DNA from: Thermoanaerobaculum aquaticum
Lineage (GTDB): Bacteria > Acidobacteriota > Thermoanaerobaculia > Thermoanaerobaculales > Thermoanaerobaculaceae
DNA: 64,000 nucleotides
Direction: 5' to 3'
NCBI RefSeq assembly: GCF_000687145.1
Contig: NZ_JMFG01000025.1
Coordinates: 1 to 64,000, forward strand
The notes beneath the pieces are model-generated. The model did not search any database and had not been told where the DNA came from. It saw nothing but the letters and a program-made list of their open reading frames with translations. Below, one piece after another: positions 47,052 through 55,932 of the stretch; within the stretch, counting starts at the first letter, position 1; each line of letters begins with the position of its first letter. The position numbers and the translations under genes are program-made.

Positions 47052-49198
47052 AGCCGCACCTTTCGGACGCCAGCGAGGATGGCGAGAGCCGCAAGCGGCC
47101 CAAGCCAAACGGCAAGGGGTAACGACGCCTTTACGGTGATCCGGTGGCTTCCCGCCGGAACCTCCACAGCAGACCAGGGAAAAAAGCCCGGTTGCATAGC
47201 GGCGGGTTTCCCATCGAGAAAGGCCCTTTGAATGTGCGGTCTGAACTTCCAGCGGATCCCCAAACGTTGCCCGGTAGGGCTTTCGGTTTGCACCACCAGC
47301 TTTTGGGGTGTGGCCACTACAAGCTCGACCGAGCTCGCCTCTTTGGCCTCACCCTCGAAAAAAGCCAGGGGTAAGGCCCAGCGTTGCCGCCAGAGCCGCA
47401 AGGAGCTAGCTTCATGGGCCAGCTCCCATCCCGAGCAGTCCCAGGCCAGCTGAAACTCACGACCCCAGGTGGGGCGGGGCGAGGCCAAAACCAGCCACGC
47501 TTGACCCGGCTTCACCCCTTCCGGCACCAGCCACCACCACCAACCCTCGGCTTCCTGGGCCAGGGCTCCGTCGCTCTTCAGCACCCAGCGTTGGTCTCCT
47601 TGCAGCAAATGGACGAAGGAAGGCGGTGCGGGGGCTCTAAGGCCCAGGCGGGTAGCTCCTTCTGGCACCGTAACTGGAAACCTGGAATTTTGGCCCTGGC
47701 TTTCGGCCAAAATCAGGCGGGAAAACAGCTCGCCGCTTACCAGGGAAAGCTCTCGGGGCTCCAGAAGCCAGCGCACTCCCAGCTTGGCGAGCATGGTATC
47801 GGAAAGCCGGGAAAAGTGCAGGGAACCGTCAGGAGCCGGAGCCAATAGCCTGCGCAGCTTGGGCTCCCCCCAGAAGCTCCGGGCCCGCACATCGGCGAGC
47901 CCCGCCATGGCCGCCGAGTCGGCAGGAAAAAGCGTCACCAGAGGAAGCACCAGGTCCCCCGGTTGAAAACCTTGAACGGCAGGGGTTTCCCACTGCAGCT
48001 GCGCCCGCTCCCGGCTATGCCACGGAAGCCACAGGCTCGCCGCCGGCAATGCCCGCAACAGCACGGCCAGCGCCACAAGCCCGGACACCACCGGTTGCCA
48101 GGAGCCGGGGGTCCGGGCCAGCAAGCGCTCGCTCCCCACTCCAGCCAGGAGCGCAAGGCCCAAGGCCAGGGCCAGGGTAGGCCTAAAAGAAGCAAAAAAA
48201 ACAGGCAAGAGAGCCGTAGGTGCAAAGGCAGCGACGGCACCGAGAAAGGCAAGCCCTACCGCCAAGGCTCGAACTTTGGATTTCGAAACAACGCCCACTA
48301 CCGCCAAAAGCACCACCGGCCACCCGAAGAACACCCAGGGCCTATCTGCACCAAAAGCCGAAATGTTGCCGGCGAGAAGATCGGAGGGCGAAGCAGCGGC
48401 GAGCGGACGCCCTTCTAACCACCAAAAGCCCGGGGATTCTCCGCCGAAATAGGCGAGAAAAAGGCTCGGAAAAGCCAGTGCTAACCCGGCCACTACCGCC
48501 AAGAAAGCTGCGGTCATGGTGGCAACGCGGTGGGAGCTTCGCAGCAAGCCGACCAGAAGGGGAAGTACAAGCCACGGCAAACCGTACCCGCCGCTGACCC
48601 ACAGAAGGGCTGCACAAAGCGCGGCCCCCGCTACTGCTCCCCAGCGGGGAAGGTCCAGGGTGAAGACCAGAAGCCAAGGAACAACTACTGCCACGGTGCC
48701 GGGGACGTCCAGCCACGCGCTCACCACCGGCCCGGAAAGGGTGTACACGAGAGCGCTCACCACTGCCGGGCAAGGAGCGAGGTACCTCCGGGCCAGGTGG
48801 AACATCCCGGCAAAGGAAAAAATCACAACGCAAAGAGCCAAAGCCTGAAAGTGCTGCACATCCCGGGCAAAAAGTGCAGCCAGCACCGAAAAAGGACCGT
48901 AACCGTCAGCGGCCATCCCCAACCAGCCGATACGTCCGCCCCCGATATACGGGTTCCACAGGGCCACCGCCGCACCTTCCCTTTGAATCAGGGCCAGGCG
49001 CGGGGCCAGGGAAAAGGCCAGGCGGTTGGTGGGCTGGTGCAAAGAGGGGTTGGGTCCCCCCAGCTCGCTCCACGGGGGATAGCTCCAAAGCGCTGCCTGG
49101 GGTGCCAGCACCTGCCCGAGGAAAAACGCTGGGTAAAACAACACCAAAACCACCACGAGCAGCGAGCAGGCCAACAAGGAGCGATCACCCTCGGTCAC
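47048..49198 (-). CDS. YfhO-like polytopic membrane protein (putative GT-C-type)
   Basis: 716 residues with about 11-12 helices and a long extracytoplasmic C-terminal domain. The region after the first helix (APQAALWSYPPWSELGG and WNPYIGGG) fits YfhO-family proteins, which help transfer sugars from lipid carriers to envelope polymers or lipoproteins. The open frame extends another 400 codons upstream, but that sequence crosses tRNA-Phe and the opposite gene, so it is not coding. GTG 49198 lies 6 nt after TACAAT, suggesting a leaderless mRNA. It is the first gene of the YfhO-GT2-flippase operon. Confidence 0.85.
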   Translation of the reverse strand: MTEGDRSLLACSLLVVVLVLFYPAFFLGQVLAPQAALWSYPPWSELGGPNPSLHQPTNRLAFSLAPRLALIQREGAAVALWNPYIGGGRIGWLGMAADGYGPFSVLAALFARDVQHFQALALCVVIFSFAGMFHLARRYLAPCPAVVSALVYTLSGPVVSAWLDVPGTVAVVVPWLLVFTLDLPRWGAVAGAALCAALLWVSGGYGLPWLVLPLLVGLLRSSHRVATMTAAFLAVVAGLALAFPSLFLAYFGGESPGFWWLEGRPLAAASPSDLLAGNISAFGADRPWVFFGWPVVLLAVVGVVSKSKVRALAVGLAFLGAVAAFAPTALLPVFFASFRPTLALALGLALLAGVGSERLLARTPGSWQPVVSGLVALAVLLRALPAASLWLPWHSRERAQLQWETPAVQGFQPGDLVLPLVTLFPADSAAMAGLADVRARSFWGEPKLRRLLAPAPDGSLHFSRLSDTMLAKLGVRWLLEPRELSLVSGELFSRLILAESQGQNSRFPVTVPEGATRLGLRAPAPPSFVHLLQGDQRWVLKSDGALAQEAEGWWWWLVPEGVKPGQAWLVLASPRPTWGREFQLAWDCSGWELAHEASSLRLWRQRWALPLAFFEGEAKEASSVELVVATPQKLVVQTESPTGQRLGIRWKFRPHIQRAFLDGKPAAMQPGFFPWSAVEVPAGSHRITVKASLPLAVWLGPLAALAILAGVRKVRL

Positions 49199-49204
49199 GG
49201 CGGC

Positions 49205-49210
49205 ATTGTA
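49205..49210 (-). promoter_or_regulatory. TANNNT box for a leaderless transcript (YfhO-like operon)
   Basis: Minus-strand TACAAT ends 6 nt before GTG 49198. It fixes the likely start against the much longer open frame. Confidence 0.5.
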
Positions 49211-49270
49211 GGCCCAGTTTGCGGCCTCGCGTTGGGCCTCGTGGGGTACACTCTTGGTCCGGGGGATGTT

Positions 49271-49627
49271 ATGGTGCGGGTTCCTTTGGAGACCATTGCT
49301 TTGGGGCGTTCTGGGGACAAGGGCAGTGCCTCCAACGTTGGGCTCATTGCCAGAAGCCCGCAGGCGTACCAGTGGATGCGGGAAAACCTCACGCCGGAAT
49401 GGGTCAAGCAGGTGTTTGGGCAGGTGGTGCGCGGCCCGGTGGTGCGCTACGAGGTTCCCAACCTGTTGGCGTTGAACTTCATCCTGCACGATTCCCTGGG
49501 AGGCGGGGGCAGCGAAAGCTTGCTCACCGATGCCCAGGGGAAAACCCACGCCCAGGGGCTTTTGCGCGTGGAGGTGGAGGTTCCCGACGAGGTTTTGGCC
49601 AGCGTCCAAGGCCCCCGAGACGCCTGA
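49271..49627 (+). CDS. AtuA-like small protein (C-terminal AtuA/DUF1446-type domain)
   Basis: 118 residues. It carries GRSGDKGSASNVGLIAR, YEVPNLLALNFIL and the LGGGGSESLLTDAQGK motif, which match the ferredoxin-fold domain found at the end of AtuA/DUF1446 proteins or as a separate short subunit. Partners usually take part in acyclic terpene or acyl-CoA breakdown, but the large AtuA subunit is not encoded here. ATG 49271 is preceded by GGGGG. Confidence 0.82.
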   Translation: MVRVPLETIALGRSGDKGSASNVGLIARSPQAYQWMRENLTPEWVKQVFGQVVRGPVVRYEVPNLLALNFILHDSLGGGGSESLLTDAQGKTHAQGLLRVEVEVPDEVLASVQGPRDA

Positions 49628-49642
49628 TTTCGCACCCCGCAG

Positions 49643-49671
49643 TTGACAACTTCCCCCCATCCGTTCATACT
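49643..49671 (+). promoter_or_regulatory. tRNA-Phe promoter
   Basis: TTGACA (49643-49648), 17-nt spacer, CATACT (49666-49671). Transcription would start about 9 nt before the mature tRNA. Confidence 0.65.
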
Positions 49672-49687
49672 TCGCCTCGCCTGGCGG

Positions 49688-49763
49688 GCCCAGGTAGCTC
49701 AGTCGGTAGAGCGAGGGACTGAAAATCCCTGCGTCGGCGGTTCGATTCCGTCCCTGGGCACCA
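49688..49763 (+). tRNA. tRNA-Phe (anticodon GAA)
   Basis: A 76-nt cloverleaf. The acceptor stem GCCCAGG pairs perfectly with CCTGGGC, the D arm is GCTC/GAGC, the anticodon stem is AGGGA/TCCCT with loop CTGAAAA (anticodon GAA at 34-36), and the T arm is GGCGG-TTCGATT-CCGTC. The 3' CCA is encoded. Parts of its 3' half recur about 310-410 nt downstream. Confidence 0.97.
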
Positions 49764-49825
49764 CTCCTGCAGCACCTTTTACCTGGCAAAACCGAAACGG
49801 GATTTTCAGGACCGAGCTCTACGAG
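49748..49825 (+). repeat. Direct repeat copy A: 3' end of tRNA-Phe plus flank
   Basis: This 78-nt stretch, from the T-stem of tRNA-Phe through CCTGGGCACCA and into the downstream flank, recurs with a few changes at 50154-50233. The shared flank contains GGCAAAACCGAAACGG. Confidence 0.8.
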
Positions 49826-50153
49826 GGGGCGCGGGAAGAGGAGCTGGCGTCCAGCTTTGCTGGCGCCGGCGTGGGGGCGCGGGGGGCTAAGCCGCTCGCG
49901 GGTGGGAGGGAGGGCTGCGAGCGTGCCCCCCGCGTAGGATGCCCGCGAGCGCGCGAAGCGCGCGAGTGTCCCCCCGAACAGATGCCGAGGGACGTCCCGG
50001 AGCGGAGCAGCCGAGCGAGGAGCGAAGGGGAAAATCCCTGCGTCGGCGCTGCTTTCCTTTTCGGGGGAGCGGGCGCCCAGCCATCCGCCCGCCCGGCGCC
50101 CTTGAACCCCCCCGAACCCCCCGCTCGCCGCGTACACGCCGCGGCTCGCCCGT
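49826..50153. other. GC-rich non-coding insert between the tRNA-Phe repeats
   Basis: Very GC-rich, with local palindromes (such as GCGCGCGAAGCGCGCG near 49950) and C-runs. No gene with a credible start or product is seen in it or in the rest of 49764-50411. It resembles tRNA-associated spacer debris or a small decayed insertion. Confidence 0.5.
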
Positions 50154-50233
50154 CCGTCCCTGGGCACCACTTCTGCAGCACCTTTCATCTGGCAAAACCG
50201 AAACGGGGATTTTGCAGGACCGAGCACTACGAG
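50154..50233 (+). repeat. Direct repeat copy B: displaced tRNA-Phe 3' end
   Basis: About 90 percent identical by eye to 49748-49825. A further 19-nt match to the tRNA anticodon/variable region lies at 50030-50048. The two pieces are split by 105 nt inserted in the T arm, so copy B cannot fold as a tRNA. Confidence 0.75.
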
Positions 50234-50411
50234 CGTGCAGCAGAAGCTCAATAGAACGGAGCCCAGCCAAGATTCAGAAAATGCGGGACCCACGCTCTGT
50301 GGCGGGTTTTTTGTGAAATCGCCGCAACTGGAAAGAGCCGAAAATCGGTTAAAACAACAAGGGCAGGCCTCGACGTGGCCAACCGAGGCACCAGTTTGTT
50401 CCCAGGCTTCC

Positions 50412-51179
50412 TCAGTGGCTGCCAAACTGGAGGGGGATCACCTGGTCTCCCGTAGGGGTGCGCAGGACCAGCCTGCCGGAGAAATCAACGGAAGGGTTGT
50501 TCAACAAGGACTGCACCGCACCCCCTAGGGAAGCCAGCGGGACTTCCTGTTCCAAAAGCACGTCGTTGGCCCGGCCCGGTCGCAGGCGCATGCCCGGCCT
50601 GTTTGCGGAAAGGAGCGTGGTTTCCCCCACCTTGACCTCGTACTCAATGCGCTTCACCACCAGCTCGAAGCTAAAGGGGTTGTAAAGGGAAAGGAGCGCT
50701 GAAAAACCCACTTGAGCCAGGCCTGGAGCAAGCTGCAGCCGGTCCAAACGGGCAAAGAGCTCGTACGCCCGTCTGGGTGAAAATGAAACTTGCCCCGGAT
50801 CCCCCAGATCTACTGAGCCTTCTGCAGCGAGAACGGGTTTTCCTGAAGCGTCGAGGGCTTCCCAGCGCAGGGGAAGGGCGTGGGGATCGTGGCTCAACAC
50901 CGCTTCGGGTACCGAGGCGTAAGGGAGCTGAAACCGGGCCTCGAAGCCATCGCCGGTCAAGCTCACATCGGGCGAACCCGGAAGGTTGATCGGGTTTGTC
51001 CCTACGTAGAGCTTTTGCTTGGCGAAATCCTTAAGCTTTTGAACCTTTCCCCGGGCCTGGAGGGTTACCAAAACTACGCTTCGGTCGGGCAAATCGGCGG
51101 TGAGCTTCACGATTCTGGCTGCCGGGGCCGGCGTGGGGGAGGGGGAAGCAAGAGCCAGGAGCAGCAGGAGGCCCGTCAT
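50412..51179 (-). CDS. Secreted LEA type 2/WHy-domain protein
   Basis: 255 residues with a signal peptide (MTGLLLLLALASPSPTPAPA). The C-terminal 120 residues follow the LEA-2 (Water stress and Hypersensitive response) pattern: LAQVGFSALLSLYNPFSFELVVKRIEYEVKVG split over strands, then PLASLGGAVQSLL and a final beta segment. Bacterial members are thought to sit in the envelope; function is poorly known. Its start overlaps the stop of the M28 peptidase gene (ATGA), so the two are coupled. Confidence 0.8.
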   Translation of the reverse strand: MTGLLLLLALASPSPTPAPAARIVKLTADLPDRSVVLVTLQARGKVQKLKDFAKQKLYVGTNPINLPGSPDVSLTGDGFEARFQLPYASVPEAVLSHDPHALPLRWEALDASGKPVLAAEGSVDLGDPGQVSFSPRRAYELFARLDRLQLAPGLAQVGFSALLSLYNPFSFELVVKRIEYEVKVGETTLLSANRPGMRLRPGRANDVLLEQEVPLASLGGAVQSLLNNPSVDFSGRLVLRTPTGDQVIPLQFGSH

Positions 51180-52498
51180 TTAACCTCGGGGGCGTTGGCC
51201 AGAACCCACGCTAAGCGAGCCAGAGCCAGAGCCCCAGCTTGTAAATGCTCGGGGTTGACCTTGTCCAGCGTGTCGGCGTTGGTGTGGTGGTAGTCGAAGT
51301 AGTGGGTGGGATCGGGAGCAAGCCCAATGAGCGGCACGCTTTGGCTGGCCAGCGGGGAAATGTCAGCCCCGCCCCACCCGGGACGTGCTGAAAGCGAAGT
51401 GGTGGCCAAAAGCGGCCAGAGCCACCCCATCAGCTGGGGTGGGGCGTTGATGCTCCAGGCCGCCGGGAGAAAGCCCCCCATGTCGCTTTCGATGGCGGCA
51501 ATGTGCTTTTGCGCCCCAAACTCGCGGGCGTACGCCTTACCACCGTCAATGCCGAACTCCTCGTTGGCAAACAGCACCGCCCGCACGGTGCGGCTGGGTC
51601 GTACCCCCGCCAGCTTCAAAAGACGCATGGCCTCCAGCACGTGAACCGATCCAGCACCGTCGTCGTGGGCCCCCTGTCCCACGTCCCAGGAGTCCAGGTG
51701 GGCACCCAAAAGCACGATTTCCTCGGGCCGTTTTTCCCCGGGGATTTCGCCAATGACGTTGTGGGCTAGGGTTTTGCCACCGGTTTTGCAACCCAGCTCC
51801 AGGCGCAGCACCGGTATTACCCCGGAACTGACCAGCCGCGCAATCCAATCGGCGTCCTCCTGGCTAATGGCGGCAGCGGGGATTTGCGGCTTCCCCTCTT
51901 CGTAGTGCAGCATGCCGGTATGGGGGGTGGCCAGGCTAGCGGTGGCCAGCGAACGCAAAAGCATGGCTTTGGCGCCAAAAGCCGCGGCGCGGGAGGCCCC
52001 CTGCGAGCGAATCCTCGAGCCCGCCCCGTAATCCTGGGGCTTGGACATGGGGAAGGCGTAAAGCACGATGGCCCCCTGTACCTGCGGGCCCACCTCGTCC
52101 AGGCTCCTGACCACTACCACCGGTGCTTCCACCCCTGGGGTGCCCACCGAGCCCCCCAGGGCCAGAACCGGCAGCTCCCTCTGGGTGGGCTGGAGCATGA
52201 GCAAGCGCGCGGATCCCCGTTCCCACACCGGCACCTCCACCGGTTGCAGCCGCACGTTTTCCAGGCCGTCCTGCTTCATGATCTCAGCGGCCCAGGAAGC
52301 GGCGCGGGCATAGGCTGGGCTCCATGCTGGACGTGGTCCGATGCGATCGCAAAGGTAGCTCAAGCGCTCGTAAGCCAGGTTGCTGCTGCCGGCAAGGGCG
52401 GCAAAGTCCGGGATTGGCGTGGGGCTTGGGGCCTGAGCCCACAGTCCTGCCGCCAGAACCCACGAGGAAAAGCACGCCAGCGTTTGTTTTTTGGTCAT
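51176..52498 (-). CDS. Secreted M28-family zinc aminopeptidase with PA-type insert
   Basis: 440 residues. A signal peptide (LACFSSWVLAAGLWAQA) is followed by an N-terminal part, a protease-associated-like insert and the catalytic domain. Metal and catalytic motifs are GAHLDSWDVGQGAHDDGAG, FANEEFGIDG, ESDMGG and the C-terminal YHHTNADT His. It should release amino acids from peptides in the periplasm or outside. ATG 52498 follows GAGGAGGTCTTGGGGGG. The first gene of a two-gene unit with the LEA-2 protein. Confidence 0.93.
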   Translation of the reverse strand: MTKKQTLACFSSWVLAAGLWAQAPSPTPIPDFAALAGSSNLAYERLSYLCDRIGPRPAWSPAYARAASWAAEIMKQDGLENVRLQPVEVPVWERGSARLLMLQPTQRELPVLALGGSVGTPGVEAPVVVVRSLDEVGPQVQGAIVLYAFPMSKPQDYGAGSRIRSQGASRAAAFGAKAMLLRSLATASLATPHTGMLHYEEGKPQIPAAAISQEDADWIARLVSSGVIPVLRLELGCKTGGKTLAHNVIGEIPGEKRPEEIVLLGAHLDSWDVGQGAHDDGAGSVHVLEAMRLLKLAGVRPSRTVRAVLFANEEFGIDGGKAYAREFGAQKHIAAIESDMGGFLPAAWSINAPPQLMGWLWPLLATTSLSARPGWGGADISPLASQSVPLIGLAPDPTHYFDYHHTNADTLDKVNPEHLQAGALALARLAWVLANAPEVK

Positions 52499-52553
52499 CC
52501 CCCCAAGACCTCCTCGCGGTCCTTCTACGCGCGCGGTCGGCTGAGGTTTCGCC

Positions 52554-52811
52554 TTATTCCTCGTCCGCCGGGTGCCAGAGGTTACGGCGCACGAGCTCCG
52601 CTTCGGCCGCCTGCAAGCCCGCCCGGAACTGGTCCCAGAGCTCAGGTGGCACGGTGACGCCTTTCTTGGTGGGCTTCAGTTGCCCATCGGCATCGGTGAA
52701 GTAAAGGCGGATGTCCACGTAAGTTCGCCCTTTAAACGTGGACACCGAGATCTGCATGGTTTCCTCGGGGTTTCGTGGAAAGCTTGCCATGACCTTTTGT
52801 TCATCCGGCAC
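52554..52811 (-). CDS. PC4/p15-type transcriptional coactivator-like DNA-binding protein
   Basis: 85 residues. The STFKGRTYVDIRLYF strand region and LKPTKKGVTVPPELW are the PC4 core signatures, normally a dimeric single-strand DNA binder. I place the start at GTG 52811, 6 nt after the long GGAGGAGGAGGG; ATG 52790 is a later in-frame alternative that lacks a ribosome site. It diverges from the cupin gene. The role in bacteria is not well established. Confidence 0.85.
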   Translation of the reverse strand: MPDEQKVMASFPRNPEETMQISVSTFKGRTYVDIRLYFTDADGQLKPTKKGVTVPPELWDQFRAGLQAAEAELVRRNLWHPADEE

Positions 52812-52884
52812 TTCCAGCCCTCCTCCTCCCGCAGTGTACCAACCTTCGGCAGGGGCCAGTATGCTAGTGGTGGAGGGCTGAGAG

Positions 52885-53286
52885 ATGGCCAAGGAAGGCA
52901 GGGTGGTTCTCCCCCAGGAGGTGGAGGCAAAACCGGTAGCCCGGGCACGGGGGGCATCCATGGCCGTGGTTTTGGGGCCGGAAATTGGCGTCCCCAACTT
53001 TATCACCCGCAGGTTTTTCCTGGCTCCCGGGGGGCGCATCCCCGAACACCGGCATCCCGACCTGGAGCACGAACAGGTGGTCATCCGCGGGCACATGACC
53101 ATTGCTCTGGACGGTGAGGAGCACGTGGTGGGTCCAGGGGCCGCCGTTTTCATTCCCGCAGGGTGTGCCCACTGGTACGAAAACCGCGGGCAGGAGCCGG
53201 TGGAGTTCCTGTGCGTGGTTCCCAAGACCGAAAGCTACACCACCGAGTGGCTGGAGGAGCCACCGCCCGGCGCCTACCTGCCGTAG
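52885..53286 (+). CDS. Single-domain cupin protein
   Basis: 133 residues with one conserved cupin barrel: GGRIPEHRHPDLEHEQVVIRG gives two or three metal-binding His and a Glu, and PAGCAHWYEN gives the last His. ATG 52885 follows GGAGGGCTGAGAG. Substrate unknown; small cupins of this kind bind a metal and may act as sugar isomerase-like or regulatory proteins. Confidence 0.88.
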   Translation: MAKEGRVVLPQEVEAKPVARARGASMAVVLGPEIGVPNFITRRFFLAPGGRIPEHRHPDLEHEQVVIRGHMTIALDGEEHVVGPGAAVFIPAGCAHWYENRGQEPVEFLCVVPKTESYTTEWLEEPPPGAYLP

Positions 53287-53326
53287 CTTTGAAGGGAAGC
53301 GGTTTAGAATGCCCGCGGGAGGGGGC

Positions 53327-54730
53327 ATGGAGCTTTTCTTCACCAACACCGCGGCTCGCACCGCAGAGCGCTTTACCCCACTGCAACCGGGAGAGGTGCG
53401 CATGTACACCTGCGGGCCTACGGTTTACAACTACGTGCACATCGGCAACCTCCGAACCTTCTTGTTCGAGGATGTGCTGCGGCGGACGCTCAAGGTGGCC
53501 GGCTTCCAGGTCCGGCAGGTGATGAACCTCACGGACATTGACGACAAAACCATCCGCGGTGCCAACGCCGAGGGGGTAAGCCTGCGGGCCTACACCGACC
53601 GCTACATTGCCGCGTTTTTCGAGGACATTGATACCTTGCGCTGCGAGCGGGTGGAGTACTACCCGCGGGCCACCGACTTCATCCCGCAAATGGTGGAGCT
53701 CATTGCCCGGCTTAAAGAAAAGGGCTACACCTACGAGCTGGAAGGCTCCACTTACTTTCGCATCGCCGCTTTTCCCGACTACGGCAAGCTTTCGGGGGTG
53801 GACCCCTCGCAAATCAAGCCCGGGGCCCGGGTGGACGCCGATGAGTACGAAAAGGAAGACGTGCGGGACTTCGTGCTGTGGAAGGCGGCCCGTCCTGGGG
53901 AGCCCTACTGGGACACTCCCTTTGGGCCGGGAAGACCAGGTTGGCATTTGGAGTGCTCCACCATGGCCATTGCCCTTTTGGGCGAGAGCATTGACATCCA
54001 CGCCGGCGGGGTGGACCTCATCTTCCCGCACCACGAAAACGAAATCGCCCAGTCGGAAGCAGCCACAGGCAAGCCTTTCGTCAAGTACTGGCTGCACTCC
54101 GAGCACCTGGTGGTGGAAGGGCAAAAGATGGCCAAGTCCGCCGGGAACTTTTTCACGCTGCGGGACCTTCTGGAGCGGGGGCACGACCCCCTGGCCATCC
54201 GTTACCTGCTGATTTCCGTGCCGTACCGGCAAAAGCTCAACTTCACCTTTGATGCCCTGCACGCTGCGGAAGCGGCGGTGAGCCGCATTGGCAACACCCT
54301 CCGGCGCTTGCACTATGCGCCAGCAGCCGGCGGCGAAGGCGATTTGCCGGTTTCCGCCGCTTCAGAGTTTGTGGCGGAGTTTGAAAAGGCCCTGGGCGAC
54401 GACCTCAACACCGCCCGCGCCCTGGCGGCCCTGCACACCTTTCTCACCAAGGTGAACCAGGCTCTGGATGCCGGCGGCCTTTCCGCCGAAGCCATGAGCG
54501 CCACCAAAGCCGCACTGCGCCTGGCCAACGGGGTTTTGGGCGTGTTTCCCGAGGTGACCACCGAGGAAACCGATGCGGAGGTGGAAGCGCTCATTCAAAA
54601 ACGTGCGGAAGCCAGGGCTCGTCGGGACTTTGCCACCGCCGACGCCATTCGCAAGCAGCTGGCCGACCGCGGCATCATCCTTGAAGACACGCCTTCCGGC
54701 ACGCTCTGGCGGCGAGTGGGGAAGAGCTAA
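53327..54730 (+). CDS. cysS: Cysteinyl-tRNA synthetase
   Basis: 467 residues, normal length. YTCGPTVYNYVHIGN carries the zinc Cys29 and the HIGH-type motif (HIGN 38-41), LECSTMA and FPHHENE give other zinc ligands, and KMAKS (about 267-271) is the KMSKS variant. ATG 53327 follows GGGAGGGGGC; ATG 53309 in frame is an alternative. It charges tRNA-Cys. The next gene starts on the last base of its stop (TAATG). Confidence 0.97.
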   Translation: MELFFTNTAARTAERFTPLQPGEVRMYTCGPTVYNYVHIGNLRTFLFEDVLRRTLKVAGFQVRQVMNLTDIDDKTIRGANAEGVSLRAYTDRYIAAFFEDIDTLRCERVEYYPRATDFIPQMVELIARLKEKGYTYELEGSTYFRIAAFPDYGKLSGVDPSQIKPGARVDADEYEKEDVRDFVLWKAARPGEPYWDTPFGPGRPGWHLECSTMAIALLGESIDIHAGGVDLIFPHHENEIAQSEAATGKPFVKYWLHSEHLVVEGQKMAKSAGNFFTLRDLLERGHDPLAIRYLLISVPYRQKLNFTFDALHAAEAAVSRIGNTLRRLHYAPAAGGEGDLPVSAASEFVAEFEKALGDDLNTARALAALHTFLTKVNQALDAGGLSAEAMSATKAALRLANGVLGVFPEVTTEETDAEVEALIQKRAEARARRDFATADAIRKQLADRGIILEDTPSGTLWRRVGKS

Positions 54731-54969
54731 TGCCCGCTGACGTTTTGGAGGAGCTGCTGCTGTTGTGCCGCGCCGCCGCGGAAGCCGGCGAAGATTGGCG
54801 CCGCCGGCTGGAGCGGGAGTGGCTGCCGCAGGTATTAGCCACGCAGAGAGACCAGTTGGCCCACGCGATTGCCAGTTGGTCTGGGCGTGGGGTGTCCGAT
54901 GACGAAGCCATGAAGGCTGCTGCGCTAACTTTAATTGCTGAAGCTATGGAGGATGCCCGCTACATGTAA
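54730..54969 (+). CDS. Small helical protein coupled to cysS, unknown function
   Basis: 79 residues, all predicted helix, acidic (MPADVLEELLLLCRAAAEAG and DDEAMKAAALTLIAEAMEDA). ATG 54730 overlaps the cysS stop by 1 nt, so it is translationally coupled. No membrane segment or known family is seen. The 233 nt after it hold no gene I can support. Confidence 0.6.
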   Translation: MPADVLEELLLLCRAAAEAGEDWRRRLEREWLPQVLATQRDQLAHAIASWSGRGVSDDEAMKAAALTLIAEAMEDARYM

Positions 54970-55202
54970 GTTGCTCGACCTGCGGGCTTGGTTTGGCCGT
55001 GTGGCGTCAGCATAAGCGGCATACGTCACGGTGGAAAAGCTACCTTTGGCAAGGCTCATTTAATCCTTTCGCTGCAAAGAAGGCCAAGAAGCACGTCTGA
55101 CGAGCCTATTCAGGCCCCGGCCAAACATTCTCGCGTTTTTCGCTCCCGGGGCACGTAGTATGCCCCATGCCTCCCTAACGTAGGCGGCGAAGGGAGGGAA
55201 CC

Positions 55203-55700
55203 ATGATGAGAAAAACACGTTTTGGGCTTTTGTTGGTTGGTGTGGTGGTCCTGATAGCTTGTGCCAGCATCATTCACGGCACCCGCCAAAGCGTGGGCAT
55301 AACCAGTATCCCATCAGCAGCTACGGTCTACGACAACGGCCAGCTCTTGGGCAAAACCCCAATGGTTGCGGAGCTTTCTCGCAAGACCGATCACCGCATT
55401 CGCATTGAGCTGGAGGGCTATCAACCCTACGAAATGGTCCTCACCCGTCACATTTCGGGATGGCTCTTCGGCAACCTGCTCTTCGGCGGAATCATCGGCA
55501 TCATTATTGATGCAGCCGATGGAGCCATTTACAACCTCAAGCCGGAAGCGGTATCCGCCAACCTTGTGAAGGTAGGCGAGGATCCATCGCAGAAAACGGG
55601 TCTGGTCATTTCGGTGGTGCTAGGGGCTCCCGAGCATGGCGAACGGATTGGTCAACTCACCCCGTTGCCGGAAGGCAGTGCTGCGAGCGACCGTCGGTAG
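55203..55700 (+). CDS. PEGA-domain lipoprotein
   Basis: 165 residues. The signal ends with the lipobox VLIAC. A PEGA-type repeat follows (ITSIPSAATVYDNGQLLGKTPM, split here by the usual turn), then a hydrophobic Gly/Ile-rich patch (GNLLFGGIIGIIIDAADG) that is common in small outer-membrane lipoproteins of this kind. ATG 55203 follows GGGAGGGAACC; ATG 55206 is equally possible. Function unknown, probably envelope surface binding. Confidence 0.82.
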   Translation: MMRKTRFGLLLVGVVVLIACASIIHGTRQSVGITSIPSAATVYDNGQLLGKTPMVAELSRKTDHRIRIELEGYQPYEMVLTRHISGWLFGNLLFGGIIGIIIDAADGAIYNLKPEAVSANLVKVGEDPSQKTGLVISVVLGAPEHGERIGQLTPLPEGSAASDRR

Positions 55701-55810
55701 AAGCGGTTTTGGGGCAGCCTGCTTGGCTCAATGGCGAACCTTTTTAGGAAACCCGTGCGAATGAGACCACAGGACCCTGGTTGATACTCGGTGAGCTCCG
55801 GCAAACTTGG

Positions 55811-55838
55811 GCAGGGGCGTAAGGGCCCCTGCTTTTTT
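55811..55838 (+). terminator. Rho-independent terminator after the PEGA lipoprotein
   Basis: A perfect 8-bp stem GCAGGGGC/GCCCCTGC (55811-55818 with 55825-55832), 6-nt loop, then six T. It lies between the lipoprotein and metG. No T-box or SAM riboswitch sequence precedes it. Confidence 0.9.
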
Positions 55839-55932
55839 CTTTGGCGAAGCAGGCTTTCGGAAGCTCTGGACCTTGCGATGGCTCGTCAGGTCCGTTGCAG
55901 TGGTATCCTCTAGCCTCTGACGGAGGTGCCGG

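Noticed and set aside
48530-49270. Upstream extension of the AtuA-like gene to 365 residues
   Set aside because: It is antisense to the YfhO-like membrane protein and its product is low-complexity basic sequence. The conserved domain starts at ATG 49271.
49199-50425. N-terminal extension of the YfhO-like protein to 1125 residues
   Set aside because: The extra codons cross the opposite AtuA-like gene, the tRNA-Phe gene and the repeats. TACAAT-N6-GTG at 49198 marks a better start just before the first membrane helix.
55701-55932. T-box or SAM riboswitch controlling metG at the strong terminator
   Set aside because: No T-box sequence or SAM-I core is present. The terminator is more simply the end of the lipoprotein transcript.
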